Part shown: in pieces, positions 36,207 through 43,211 of the stretch | How positions within the stretch are numbered: position 1 is the first letter of the stretch | Layout of the letters: each line of letters begins with the position of its first letter | Assembly (NCBI GenBank): GCA_900065925.1 | Contig: LN890280.1 | Coordinates: 798,451 to 862,450, forward strand | DNA from: Nitrosotalea devaniterrae | GTDB lineage: Archaea; Thermoproteota; Nitrososphaeria; Nitrososphaerales; Nitrosopumilaceae | Reading direction: 5' to 3' | Length of the DNA: 64,000 nucleotides | Notes under the pieces: generated by a model | Told to the model about the DNA's origin: nothing | Databases searched by the model: none | The model's input: the letters and a program-made list of their open reading frames with translations, nothing else | Program-made: the position numbers and the translations under genes

Positions 36207-36753
36207 AACAACCGAAGTCCACGAAGTGTCAATACCAATTCCTGATGCTGTCAAGGCATCAGTAAGTCACAAGATATTGCATGTTCAGGGTCCACTTGGA
36301 AAGACAAGAAAGACATTCAAAAAAATACCTGTAGATTTACAAATCGAAGGAAAAAATGTACTTTTAAAATCAGTTGGTATGCGTAAAAGAGATTATGCAA
36401 TATTCAAGACTTCAGAATCTATAATCAACACATTATTCAAGGGCGTACAAAGTGGCTATACTTTTAAAATGAAAATCGTATATGCACACTTTCCAATCAC
36501 TGTAAAGGTAAAAGATGGTTCTATCCATGTGGAAAACTTCCAAGGTGAACGTGCAGCACGTGTTTCAAGAATATTTGGTGAAACCAAAGTAGTTCCAAAA
36601 GGCGATGATGTCATCATCACTGGACCTGTATTGACTGACGTATCACAGACTGCAGGAGCTCTACAACAAAACACCAAAGTCAAAAACAAAGATCACAGAG
36701 TCTTTCTTGACGGTCTTTATCTTTTTGAGAAACTCGACAAGATCGAAAAATAG
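36196..36753 (+). CDS. rpl6: Ribosomal protein L6 (uL6)
   Basis: 185 aa, TTG start within rps8 (MSTKTTEVHEVSIPIPDAVK). Two L6 repeats: SHKILHVQGPLGKTRKTFKK and, in the second domain, HFPITVKVKDGSIHVENFQG, ending DHRVFLDGLYLFEKLDK. Last ribosomal gene here: the rest of the usual spc order (L32e, L19e, L18, S5, L30, L15) is not in the following sequence. Confidence 0.95.
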   Translation: MSTKTTEVHEVSIPIPDAVKASVSHKILHVQGPLGKTRKTFKKIPVDLQIEGKNVLLKSVGMRKRDYAIFKTSESIINTLFKGVQSGYTFKMKIVYAHFPITVKVKDGSIHVENFQGERAARVSRIFGETKVVPKGDDVIITGPVLTDVSQTAGALQQNTKVKNKDHRVFLDGLYLFEKLDKIEK

Positions 36754-36797
36754 ATTCAGCAAAGAATAAATCCGCTTATCCTACGAACAAGTTTGTT

Positions 36798-36871
36798 GCC
36801 GCCCTAGCTCAGCGTGGTAGAGCAGCTGGCTGTTAACCAGCGGGTCGCCAGTTCAAGTCTGGCGGGCGGCG
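36798..36871 (+). tRNA. tRNA-Asn (anticodon GTT)
   Basis: 74 nt. Acceptor stem GCCGCCC/GGGCGGC with G as discriminator, D arm AGCTCAGCGTGGTAGAGC, anticodon stem GCTGG/CCAGC around loop CTGTTAA (anticodon GTT), T arm CGCCAGTTCAAGTCTGGCG. CCA not encoded. Confidence 0.95.
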
Positions 36872-36877
36872 CTTTAA

Positions 36878-36903
36878 TATTTCTAAATTCGAATTCTGAA
36901 ATA
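36878..36903. repeat. 26-bp palindrome, copy 1
   Basis: Half-site TATTTCTAAATTC meets GAATTCTGAAATA; two mismatches between the 13-nt arms. It begins 6 nt after tRNA-Asn. Five copies share the arm TGTTTCTAAATTC and the TTCGAA (or TTCGAG) centre. Confidence 0.8.
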
Positions 36904-36959
36904 TTTATTTTTGATTATGGCAATTCATTGGTCAAAAACTTGCAGGTTTCATTATCCTG

Positions 36960-36985
36960 TATTTCTAAATTCGAGTTTAGAAACA
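36960..36985. repeat. 26-bp palindrome, copy 2
   Basis: TATTTCTAAATTC followed by GAGTTTAGAAACA; two mismatches between arms. Ends about 90 nt before the zinc-ribbon gene at 37075. Confidence 0.8.
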
Positions 36986-37060
36986 TTGTAATGCGATCAC
37001 GCTTTGGTTTATTCTATTAGACAATATGGATCTAATACGGATCATATTATGATGATACAT

Positions 37061-37067
37061 GCAGGAG
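37061..37067 (+). promoter_or_regulatory. Strong Shine-Dalgarno site
   Basis: AGGAGGT lies about 8 nt before the TTG at 37075. Most genes here lack such a site (leaderless type), so it supports translation of this gene from a leadered transcript and fixes its TTG start. Confidence 0.65.
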
Positions 37068-37074
37068 GTCCGCA

Positions 37075-37338
37075 TTGGCCAGAACAAGACGCGCAAATAG
37101 ATATTGCGTGGATTGTGGGGGTAGATTAGTTTACTATCCTCGCCTTTCAAACCCAAAAGCTCCCAATGAATATAGGGTTCTGGTTTATGCTTGTCCCGAC
37201 TGCACTAAAGATTTTGATAAACCAAAGATGTTCTCAATCAAACGAAATGTGGTAGATGAGCCAATAGAAACAGTAGAAATAGAAATTGTCCAAGCCCGAG
37301 AAAAAATTCCAGAAATGGTCAAGACAGCTACTGTCTGA
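37075..37338 (+). CDS. Zinc-ribbon protein, 87 aa
   Basis: Unknown function. TTG start placed by a strong ribosome-binding site. N-terminal basic segment MARTRRANRY, zinc ribbon CVDCGGRL ... YACPDCTKDF (two CxxC pairs), and an acidic C-terminus (VDEPIETVEIEIVQAREKIP). Preceded by two palindrome copies. Could be a nucleic-acid-binding or accessory protein. Confidence 0.7.
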   Translation: MARTRRANRYCVDCGGRLVYYPRLSNPKAPNEYRVLVYACPDCTKDFDKPKMFSIKRNVVDEPIETVEIEIVQAREKIPEMVKTATV

Positions 37339-37523
37339 CAAAAATGCTAAGGTATCACTTGAAATATTTTAAAAACTGTTGAGAGTCTTCTATACTCAAA
37401 AACTGGACGACATTCTTGAAAAAATTGAACTAACAGACTGGAGGCAGCGTCTCTGCGAACCGCTTACTGTTTCAGAGCAATACCATGTCTGACAATTAGA
37501 AGTCATGTACACTGGGGGAGCGG

Positions 37524-37811
37524 ATGAAAAAAGAAGGCCGAGATCTTGACAGGGTAAAGAACCTGACTCCAGATGCCGTAAAACTAGGATTTGATTTTGC
37601 AACTGCTATCAAAAAAAGGGATAGTAGTACAGCATTAGAAATATTGGAGCAAATAGAACGACTCCCCACAATATGGCGTAACCAAAATATTTTCAATAAA
37701 TTACCAGTCATCTTTTTTGGGCATCTTTTGCCAACTTTTGGTCCAAGACCCCCTGGTTTGTACCATAAAACCAGGCCAAGTTTTCAAATTTTTCATGCGT
37801 GGATATGGTGA
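37524..37811 (+). CDS. Possible small gene or gene remnant, 95 aa
   Basis: A GGGGGAG site precedes ATG 37524. Residues 1-50 (MKKEGRDLDRVKNLTPDAVK ... EILEQIERLPTIWRN) look like real helical protein; the last 40 (VIFFGHLLPTFGPRPPGLYH...) look like translated non-coding DNA. A separate short frame at 37379-37492 (37 codons, LDDILEKIELTDWRQRLCEP) lies just upstream. The pair may be a decayed gene. Function unknown. Confidence 0.3.
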   Translation: MKKEGRDLDRVKNLTPDAVKLGFDFATAIKKRDSSTALEILEQIERLPTIWRNQNIFNKLPVIFFGHLLPTFGPRPPGLYHKTRPSFQIFHAWIW

Positions 37812-38184
37812 TAATATTTTGTGATATTTTTGATTCCAAAAATTTGGGCCAAAAACCTAGGGTTTAGCTTTTCTTCAGGGGCTGAAAAGAAAACAGAACT
37901 CTTACTGGGCAATGGGGGTGTTTTGGCCCTTGGCGGTTATTAGCACGCTCAAGTGTTACACCCCCCCTAAAATCAGTCATTTTTGAAAAAATCACATTAT
38001 GCCTATCTGGTCGAAAATAATTAGGGGTTTAACTTTTGAGCATAAATTCAGAAAAATGGATATTTTTTAAAATCGACCATTTTAGACCATTTTTTGAGCA
38101 AAATTTAGGGTCATGATCAAAGCAAGTTTTGTGGTAAATAGGGGGGTAGAAATAGACCAAGATGCCATCAAGTGTTAGATTTCC
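37812..38184. other. 373-nt non-coding block with G-tracts and repeats
   Basis: No gene-like frame on either strand. Contains TAGGGTTTAGCTTTT at 37858-37872 and a near copy TAGGGGTTTAACTTTT at 38022-38037; G-runs (GGGGGTG, TAGGGGG); a C7 run; and an inverted repeat GGGGGTGT (37914-37921) / ACACCCCC (37958-37965). Base composition differs from neighbouring coding DNA. Could encode a structured RNA or be decayed DNA. Confidence 0.5.
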
Positions 38185-38337
38185 ATGGTTATGTGCTACA
38201 AATGCTTTGAAGGAAAACATGATACCTGCATGGGAAAGCAGGGCTTGTTTGTTTGTGACTGTGAGCCTTGCAAGAAAGATTCAAAATCTATCAATAATGT
38301 CATGCCAGAATCTGTAAAGTATGTCGAGAAACACTAG
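38185..38337 (+). CDS. Small Cys-rich protein, 50 aa
   Basis: A short gene read by hand: MVMCYKCFEGKHDTCMGKQG, then LFVCDCEPCKKDSKSINNVM. Six Cys arranged CxxC, C, CxC and C, with a His, suggesting one or two zinc sites; no membrane segment. ATG 38185 or ATG 38191 may be the start. It lies in the gene-poor stretch downstream of the G-tract block. Confidence 0.55.
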   Translation: MVMCYKCFEGKHDTCMGKQGLFVCDCEPCKKDSKSINNVMPESVKYVEKH

Positions 38338-38382
38338 GTTTTACATTTTCAAACTATCTGATATTTTTTGGTAAAAGTAATT

Positions 38383-38413
38383 ATCGTGAGAGAATCACAA
38401 AAACCCTCACGAT
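38383..38413. promoter_or_regulatory. 8-bp perfect hairpin, 15-nt loop
   Basis: ATCGTGAG pairs with CTCACGAT. A competing pairing AGAATC/GATTCT is formed by adjacent bases, so two mutually exclusive stems are possible. Position, 46 nt after the Cys-rich gene, fits a 3' end hairpin; no T-run follows directly. Confidence 0.4.
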
Positions 38414-38531
38414 TCTAGGCCTGGTCAGTTATGGGTAGCCGAACATAAAATGTCACCATGATATCTTAAGTCTCTAGTAGAACTTTTTGGATATTTAGCT
38501 AATTCTTTTCAAACTTGAGTTTTTTGATATG

Positions 38532-38828
38532 TCATACATGCACTGTATGGTCATGTCTATAGTTGCATGACTGGCACAAAAATATCTGGTGCAAATCTCC
38601 GTTGATGTCTTTTTCAATGCTGGAAACTAGCTTGTCCATGGCAAGGCCATTTCTTGGACAATCTTGGGTGGGGCAAATCATGTCATAGTCAAGTATGTGA
38701 TCAAGACAAAAGTATCCAAGTTTTGAAGAATAGATTCCTTCTTTACTGCACAAGCCTTTTTCGCATTTTCTTTCCTTGTGTAAAAAACCCTTTGGAATTC
38801 TGTTTGCACGAATGTCTGACTCATCCAT
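38532..38828 (-). CDS. Cys/His-rich hypothetical protein, 98 aa
   Basis: Not recognised. Cys and His are spread as C-x4-C (KCEKGLCSKEG), C-x2-H (YFCLDHIL), C-x4-C (ICPTQDCPRN) and C-x2-C with His (LCQSCNYRHDH), enough for two zinc sites. Soluble, ATG start (MDESDIRANRIPKG). Opposite in orientation to its neighbours. Confidence 0.6.
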   Translation of the reverse strand: MDESDIRANRIPKGFLHKERKCEKGLCSKEGIYSSKLGYFCLDHILDYDMICPTQDCPRNGLAMDKLVSSIEKDINGDLHQIFLCQSCNYRHDHTVHV

Positions 38829-38899
38829 GGTATTGTAAAATCCTGGTGAAATTTTAAACTAGGCCTGGGACTGTTTTTACTTGTTCATTACAGGCATAA

Positions 38900-38925
38900 T
38901 GTTTCAAAATTCGAATATGGAAATA
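38900..38925. repeat. 26-bp palindrome, copy 3
   Basis: TGTTTCAAAATTC followed by GAATATGGAAATA. Nearly identical to copy 4. Ends about 73 nt before the ATG at 38998. Confidence 0.8.
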
Positions 38926-38997
38926 ATGGTATCAGCGCATGTTGTCAGGTCGTGATACAAACAAGTGGATATTAAGTTCAATTTTGTCTGTTGTATA

Positions 38998-39744
38998 ATG
39001 AGGCTAGCATTGGTAATTGCAGGTATGTTACTTGCAGTTATTTCAGTTCCATTGCATTCCTACCTACCTTCCACGTTATCTTCTATGACGCATTCATTTG
39101 TTAGTACCATGTCTCTCGGAAATATGAATTCAGTATCAATGCTACGCCAGATGGGGTATCCGTCAATGCATCAGATACTCTATGTTTTACAATATGTGAT
39201 AATAGGAATGGCAGTTGCAGGCATAGGTCTTATGATATTTGGAGTGTTGGCAAAAAAAGTGCCAAAAGCAATATCTGTAAAACTGGTCACAGACGAATCT
39301 TTCAAAGAATTGCATGTTGGAGGACAGTCTGTTGGCACAAAAACTGCGAAGAATGCGCCAAATCCCGAACAATCAAAGGTGATGCTAGACTCTGTAAATG
39401 ATGTTCTTGGCAAATTAGAAAATGAACTAAAAGACATGAAAACAGGCTATGAAGATCACAAACAAAAAATTGAAAGTGAGAAAAAAAAACTGGAACAAAA
39501 ACAACGTGAAAAACTGGCTAAAATCATTGCTACTGGAGAGGTTTTAATCAAAGAAATCACACCTGATAGATTCGAAGAGCGAATATCTCATTATGTTGAA
39601 TTGAAAAATACCGAGACAGGACAACTAGTAGATCTTTCACTACTTGCTGAAAAGTTTGCCAAGATGAAGAAAAAGATGGATTCTACCAATAATGACTATT
39701 CCCCAAGTGAATTTGAAAGCATGAAAAGATTCCTTGATGAGTAA
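38998..39744 (+). CDS. Two-helix membrane protein with cytoplasmic coiled coil
   Basis: 248 aa from ATG 38998 (MRLALVIAGMLLAVISVPLH); GTG 38965 would add 11 residues ahead of the first hydrophobic helix. A second helix is at about residues 64-86 (YVIIGMAVAGIGLMIFGVL). The remainder is a long charged coiled coil (ENELKDMKTGYEDHKQKIES...KLEQKQREKLA) ending in SPSEFESMKRFLDE, which resembles a SHOCT-like helical hairpin. Function unknown; a membrane scaffold is possible. Confidence 0.6.
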   Translation: MRLALVIAGMLLAVISVPLHSYLPSTLSSMTHSFVSTMSLGNMNSVSMLRQMGYPSMHQILYVLQYVIIGMAVAGIGLMIFGVLAKKVPKAISVKLVTDESFKELHVGGQSVGTKTAKNAPNPEQSKVMLDSVNDVLGKLENELKDMKTGYEDHKQKIESEKKKLEQKQREKLAKIIATGEVLIKEITPDRFEERISHYVELKNTETGQLVDLSLLAEKFAKMKKKMDSTNNDYSPSEFESMKRFLDE

Positions 39745-39766
39745 AATAACTGGATTTTATTTGTAA

Positions 39767-39997
39767 CTAATTTTGTGATTGAGAATTACGTAAACTTTCT
39801 GCCAATGCTAGTTTTGCATCCATTATGCCCTTTAGCGCATTGTCTATTCTTGCCAGGTGCTCGTTTACTCCATCTGCATCGCTTTTTATGTTTCTTAATT
39901 TGATTGCCTCAACTTCAAGTGAAATGTCTGAAAGATACTCTGTGAATATCTCTGAGAACGAGGGTAATTTTCCACCAAGTGTGAGACGGTGAGTCAT
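39767..39997 (-). CDS. Small helical protein, 76 aa
   Basis: Not recognised. MTHRLTLGGKLPSFSEIFTE followed by amphipathic helices (YLSDISLEVEAIKLRNIKSD; HLARIDNALKGIMDAKLALA). No Cys. Convergent with the coiled-coil membrane gene. Confidence 0.55.
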   Translation of the reverse strand: MTHRLTLGGKLPSFSEIFTEYLSDISLEVEAIKLRNIKSDADGVNEHLARIDNALKGIMDAKLALAESLRNSQSQN

Positions 39998-40132
39998 TGA
40001 TTATACTCATAGTGCGTAGTATAAAAAAATGGTCTGCCAAAAATGGAAATATAGTTTTCATGAAAAATTGGCGACAAATCTAGTTTACATGGTAACTGGG
40101 TACAAGTTAACCCCTACACTAATTAGATAGTA

Positions 40133-40158
40133 TGTTTCAAAATTCGAATATGGAAACA
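40133..40158. repeat. 26-bp palindrome, copy 4, covering a start codon
   Basis: TGTTTCAAAATTC followed by GAATATGGAAACA; two arm mismatches. The downstream gene's in-frame ATGs at 40132 and 40150 lie at or within this copy. Confidence 0.8.
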
Positions 40159-40491
40159 TGTGAAATCACACTGCGCACGTCAAAAAAGCCAACTGATGCC
40201 CAAGTTAAAAAGATCCAAGAGTATTTTGCCGAAATACCTGTAGAAGAGATTCTGTCTGGATTACATTTTGCAAAAAATAGGTGGACTGCAAAAGATGCAG
40301 GTGTGCTCAAAGTAGGAAGAAAAAGTATCATCAATAAAGAAATTCATTCTGTGACATCAGAGCAGGCACAGTGGAGGCTAAAAAATTGGAAGATGATGAT
40401 TGCAAATTATAGAAAACTAGGATACAGTTATCCTACAATATCTAGAATAAAGAAACACTTTGTAGAATTGAGTAAAAAGCGCTCTAGATAG
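40150..40491 (+). CDS. Hypothetical protein, 113 aa
   Basis: Not recognised. ATG 40150 gives METCEITLRTSKKPTDAQVK; ATG 40132 would add six residues (MFQNSN) encoded wholly by the palindrome. Basic, helical C-terminus (WRLKNWKMMIANYRKLGYSY) with a possible DNA-binding character (YPTISRIKKHFVELSKKR). Overlaps the CdvB paralogue by 8 nt at the 3' end. Confidence 0.55.
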   Translation: METCEITLRTSKKPTDAQVKKIQEYFAEIPVEEILSGLHFAKNRWTAKDAGVLKVGRKSIINKEIHSVTSEQAQWRLKNWKMMIANYRKLGYSYPTISRIKKHFVELSKKRSR

Positions 40492-41152
40492 ATTCTGGCG
40501 CTTTGGTTGTAGAACCAAGTATCGGAGGAAGGTCAGGTAAGGACTGTCTCACATGTCCTTCTAGAATTGATTGTGCCTCCTCTAGTATTTGGTTTGTCTC
40601 GGAATTTGTAGTGTCTACGGTAAAGTTGTTCTCTCCGTTCACTGATGCACCAGACATGATTTCTCCTAATATGTTGGATAAGTCCGACATGGATGAATCT
40701 GCGGCTGGCATTAGACCGTTCAGGCCTGCACCTAATCCCTTTATGATTGACATACAGGGGCTTAGTGTTACAACCACGTCTCCAAGTTCTGATATTGTGT
40801 TTAATCTCAACTGGATTTGCTCCATTGCTAATTTTGCACCTGTTACCATACCGTTCATTTTTCTTATTTCATGTAATTCGGTAGCATAAGCATTAGAGTA
40901 TGCCTTGTTGTGTGATCTTACTGCCTCTACAACTTTTTTAAAGATAAAATCATCTTTTTCTTTTAATTTTTTTGAAATGGAATCAAGTTTTATAATTTGT
41001 AATTGTAATTTCTTTTGTGCCTCATCAATCTTTGGCTTTAATGGTGCATCTGGCTTTACCTTGTCGATTACTCGCTGAGAAATGCTTTCTTTTTGGACGT
41101 TCCATTTGTTTGTAAAGTTCATTTTTAATTGTGTCTTGATTTGAAATGTCAT
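40484..41152 (-). CDS. CdvB/Snf7 (ESCRT-III-like) protein
   Basis: 222 aa. The charged helical core resembles ESCRT-III: WNVQKESISQRVIDKVKPDA, DEAQKKLQLQIIKLDSISKK, FIFKKVVEAVRSHNKAYSNA and MNGMVTGAKLAMEQIQLRLN. CdvB proteins polymerise in thaumarchaeal cell division and membrane remodelling. The C-terminus has SLPDLPPIL, which resembles a MIM2 that recruits the Vps4/CdvC MIT domain. No winged helix is seen. Other CdvB paralogues and CdvA/CdvC are not in this window. Confidence 0.78.
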   Translation of the reverse strand: MTFQIKTQLKMNFTNKWNVQKESISQRVIDKVKPDAPLKPKIDEAQKKLQLQIIKLDSISKKLKEKDDFIFKKVVEAVRSHNKAYSNAYATELHEIRKMNGMVTGAKLAMEQIQLRLNTISELGDVVVTLSPCMSIIKGLGAGLNGLMPAADSSMSDLSNILGEIMSGASVNGENNFTVDTTNSETNQILEEAQSILEGHVRQSLPDLPPILGSTTKAPESI

Positions 41153-41239
41153 TTTAAACAGCCTTGTTCTTACTTGGTGTGTAACTGTAGTGACAGCAAG
41201 CTTGGGTTACAACTATGTATCGCATTAATCGATTTAATA

Positions 41240-41265
41240 TGTTTCTAAATTCGAATTTGGAAACA
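41240..41265. repeat. 26-bp palindrome, copy 5
   Basis: TGTTTCTAAATTC followed by GAATTTGGAAACA; only one mismatch between the 13-nt arms. Lies 87 nt upstream of the CdvB start on the minus strand. Confidence 0.85.
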
Positions 41266-41276
41266 TTATATCTTGA

Positions 41277-42413
41277 CTAGCCAAAGGTAAATGTGTAGAT
41301 TTCAAAACCCGGGTGTGCAATTATGGCAAGTGTGTGACTGCCTGCCTGCTTTGATGATATGATATTGTATAGTCTATTCTCTGAGATTATGGCAGTGCCA
41401 TTTTTGGTATCCTGGCCTGCATCATTACTTGTAACAGGTTTGCCGTCAAGTAGTATCTGTATTGCAGTATTTTGACCTGATGCCACAATGTGTACATCTT
41501 GTGCAGTATATGGTAAGATTATTTTTCCATTGTCTGATGATAACTTCATACTGTCATGGAGATTTTGCCACTGTCCGTCAAGATAGAAATGATCTTTTTC
41601 CAAGTTTGACGGAATTGTATAACTTACTGTATTTTCTGGTGAAAATCCTTGCGAGTTTCCAAAATAGTTTCGTCCATCTGCAAAGTCATAACCAAAATAA
41701 AGTTCTGGAGTCTGGTCTAGTGAAAACTCGTGTGATTCCAAGTTGACAACACTTTGATCTGCTGTGATGTTTAGTCCAAGTCTTTTTGCTCTTTGATCAA
41801 GTAACTGTTGGATGACTTTTTCTGTCTGATCATATTCTCCTTCTCCAAAGTGGGTATGTCGTATGTGGCCCAAGTCATCAGTGATGTATTCTGCTGGCCA
41901 ATATCTGTTTGAAAATGCATCCCATGTCTTGTGGTCGCTGTCAAGAACTATTGGATATGTCAAACCATATTTTTGCGCTGCCATTTTTACATTGTTTGGA
42001 TCTTTTTCAAATTCAAATTCTGGGGAGTGTACTCCAATTATCAACAAGCCCTTGTCTGCATACTTGTCATTCCATGCTTTAAGGTATGGAAAAGTTCTGA
42101 TACAGTTTATGCAACTATATGTCCAAAAATCATACAACACTACCTTGTCCTTCATTTTTTCTTTTAGCTCCTCTGGTATGGTGTTGATGTAACTTGCAAT
42201 GCCCGTCAAATCTGGTGCTTGTGGATAATTACTTTCATCAGGATATGCTGCAAAGTTACCTTGTGGTGTAGTATTGTTTTTACCAGTTGTATCTATCTGG
42301 TTTCCTGAATTTTGCACTGTTTTATCAAGTGACGTAAAAAATACCCCGATGCCACCTATTGCGATTATGATGATTATCGCACCAATTATTGCGGTTTTAA
42401 TCTCTTTTCTCAT
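41277..42413 (-). CDS. Membrane-anchored thioredoxin-like protein (DipZ C-terminal type)
   Basis: 378 aa. One N-terminal membrane helix (about 8-27) then an extracytoplasmic redoxin domain with CxxC at 101-104 (VVLYDFWTYSCINCIRTFPY) and HSPEFEFEKDPNNVKMAAQK. The C-terminal domain (ESHEFSLDQTPELYFGYDFA, FYLDGQWQNLHDSM, LAIIAHPGFEIYTFTFG) matches the carbohydrate-binding-like domain that follows the thioredoxin domain in DipZ. It should be re-reduced by the adjacent CcdA-like protein, from which it is 5 nt away. Confidence 0.85.
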   Translation of the reverse strand: MRKEIKTAIIGAIIIIIAIGGIGVFFTSLDKTVQNSGNQIDTTGKNNTTPQGNFAAYPDESNYPQAPDLTGIASYINTIPEELKEKMKDKVVLYDFWTYSCINCIRTFPYLKAWNDKYADKGLLIIGVHSPEFEFEKDPNNVKMAAQKYGLTYPIVLDSDHKTWDAFSNRYWPAEYITDDLGHIRHTHFGEGEYDQTEKVIQQLLDQRAKRLGLNITADQSVVNLESHEFSLDQTPELYFGYDFADGRNYFGNSQGFSPENTVSYTIPSNLEKDHFYLDGQWQNLHDSMKLSSDNGKIILPYTAQDVHIVASGQNTAIQILLDGKPVTSNDAGQDTKNGTAIISENRLYNIISSKQAGSHTLAIIAHPGFEIYTFTFG

Positions 42414-42418
42414 GATAT

Positions 42419-43150
42419 TTACCCTAATAGTATGTTATTTAGCAACGGAAAGCTTGCAATTGTAGCCAGTTGATTTGTGTAAACCAAGACTCCCAAGATT
42501 ACAATAAGTGATCCCATTATTATTGAATAGTATTTCAAATGTTTGCTCATTGATTTGATAAATCCTGTGAATCTTGAAAAGAATACTCCCATCAGGATAA
42601 ATGGAATTCCCAGTCCTAGGGAATAACTAAGAAGTAAAATAAATGCATGACTTGGCGATGTTGCAGCAAGAGTCAGTATACTTCCCAAGATTGGTCCTAT
42701 GCATGGAGTCCAACCTGTTGCAAACGCAAGGCCAAATACAAATGAAAGAGGATAACTTGATTTTGTCCTGTTTGGTAAAATCTTTTTCTCAAAATTCAGT
42801 TTTGAAATCTTTGATGACAATAACATGAAAACTCCAAATGCAATTATTATAATCCCACCAACATGATTGAACCCTGCAAGCAATGGTCCTGCTGATGCTG
42901 CAAGTATGCTGTTTAGAATAACTCCAAGTATTGAAAAAACAATCGTAAACCCTGCAACAAAAAATAGCGTATTTAGTATTATGTTTAGTCTGCTTGCAAC
43001 TAAATTTACAGTGCCGTTATTTTTTTGAAGATCTGTAAGTGTTGTTCCAGAAATGTATGCCAAAAATGCTGGAATCATTGGTAGTATACATGGCGCAAGA
43101 AATGAACCCAGTCCTGCTATGGCTGCAATTCCTACAGTTAGTTCTACCAT
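42419..43150 (-). CDS. CcdA/DsbD-type transmembrane electron transporter
   Basis: 243 aa with six predicted membrane helices. Two Cys sit in conserved Pro-rich contexts: FLAPCILPMIPAFLAYISG (Cys21) and ATGWTPCIGPILGS (about 145). These carry reducing equivalents from cytoplasmic thioredoxin across the membrane. Gene order CcdA then redoxin (transcription runs 43150 to 41277) makes a split DipZ-like system for extracytoplasmic thiol reduction. Confidence 0.9.
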   Translation of the reverse strand: MVELTVGIAAIAGLGSFLAPCILPMIPAFLAYISGTTLTDLQKNNGTVNLVASRLNIILNTLFFVAGFTIVFSILGVILNSILAASAGPLLAGFNHVGGIIIIAFGVFMLLSSKISKLNFEKKILPNRTKSSYPLSFVFGLAFATGWTPCIGPILGSILTLAATSPSHAFILLLSYSLGLGIPFILMGVFFSRFTGFIKSMSKHLKYYSIIMGSLIVILGVLVYTNQLATIASFPLLNNILLG

Positions 43151-43211
43151 GATTCCATTGATGCTGTTTTTTTATTAATACCTTGTTCCAAATCTCCTCC
43201 AAATCTGGGTA

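Noticed and set aside
36814-37020. A 68-aa frame starting inside tRNA-Asn
   Set aside because: It reads through the tRNA and two palindromes; composition and context show it is not a gene.
37858-38037. Replication origin (ORB-like G-tract elements)
   Set aside because: G-tracts and a repeat are present, but no Cdc6/Orc gene is nearby and no repeated ORB-type inverted elements could be aligned.
36798-41265. Integrated element using tRNA-Asn as attachment site
   Set aside because: The region after the tRNA is gene-poor with repeats, but no integrase, no repeated tRNA 3' end and no phage or plasmid gene was found.
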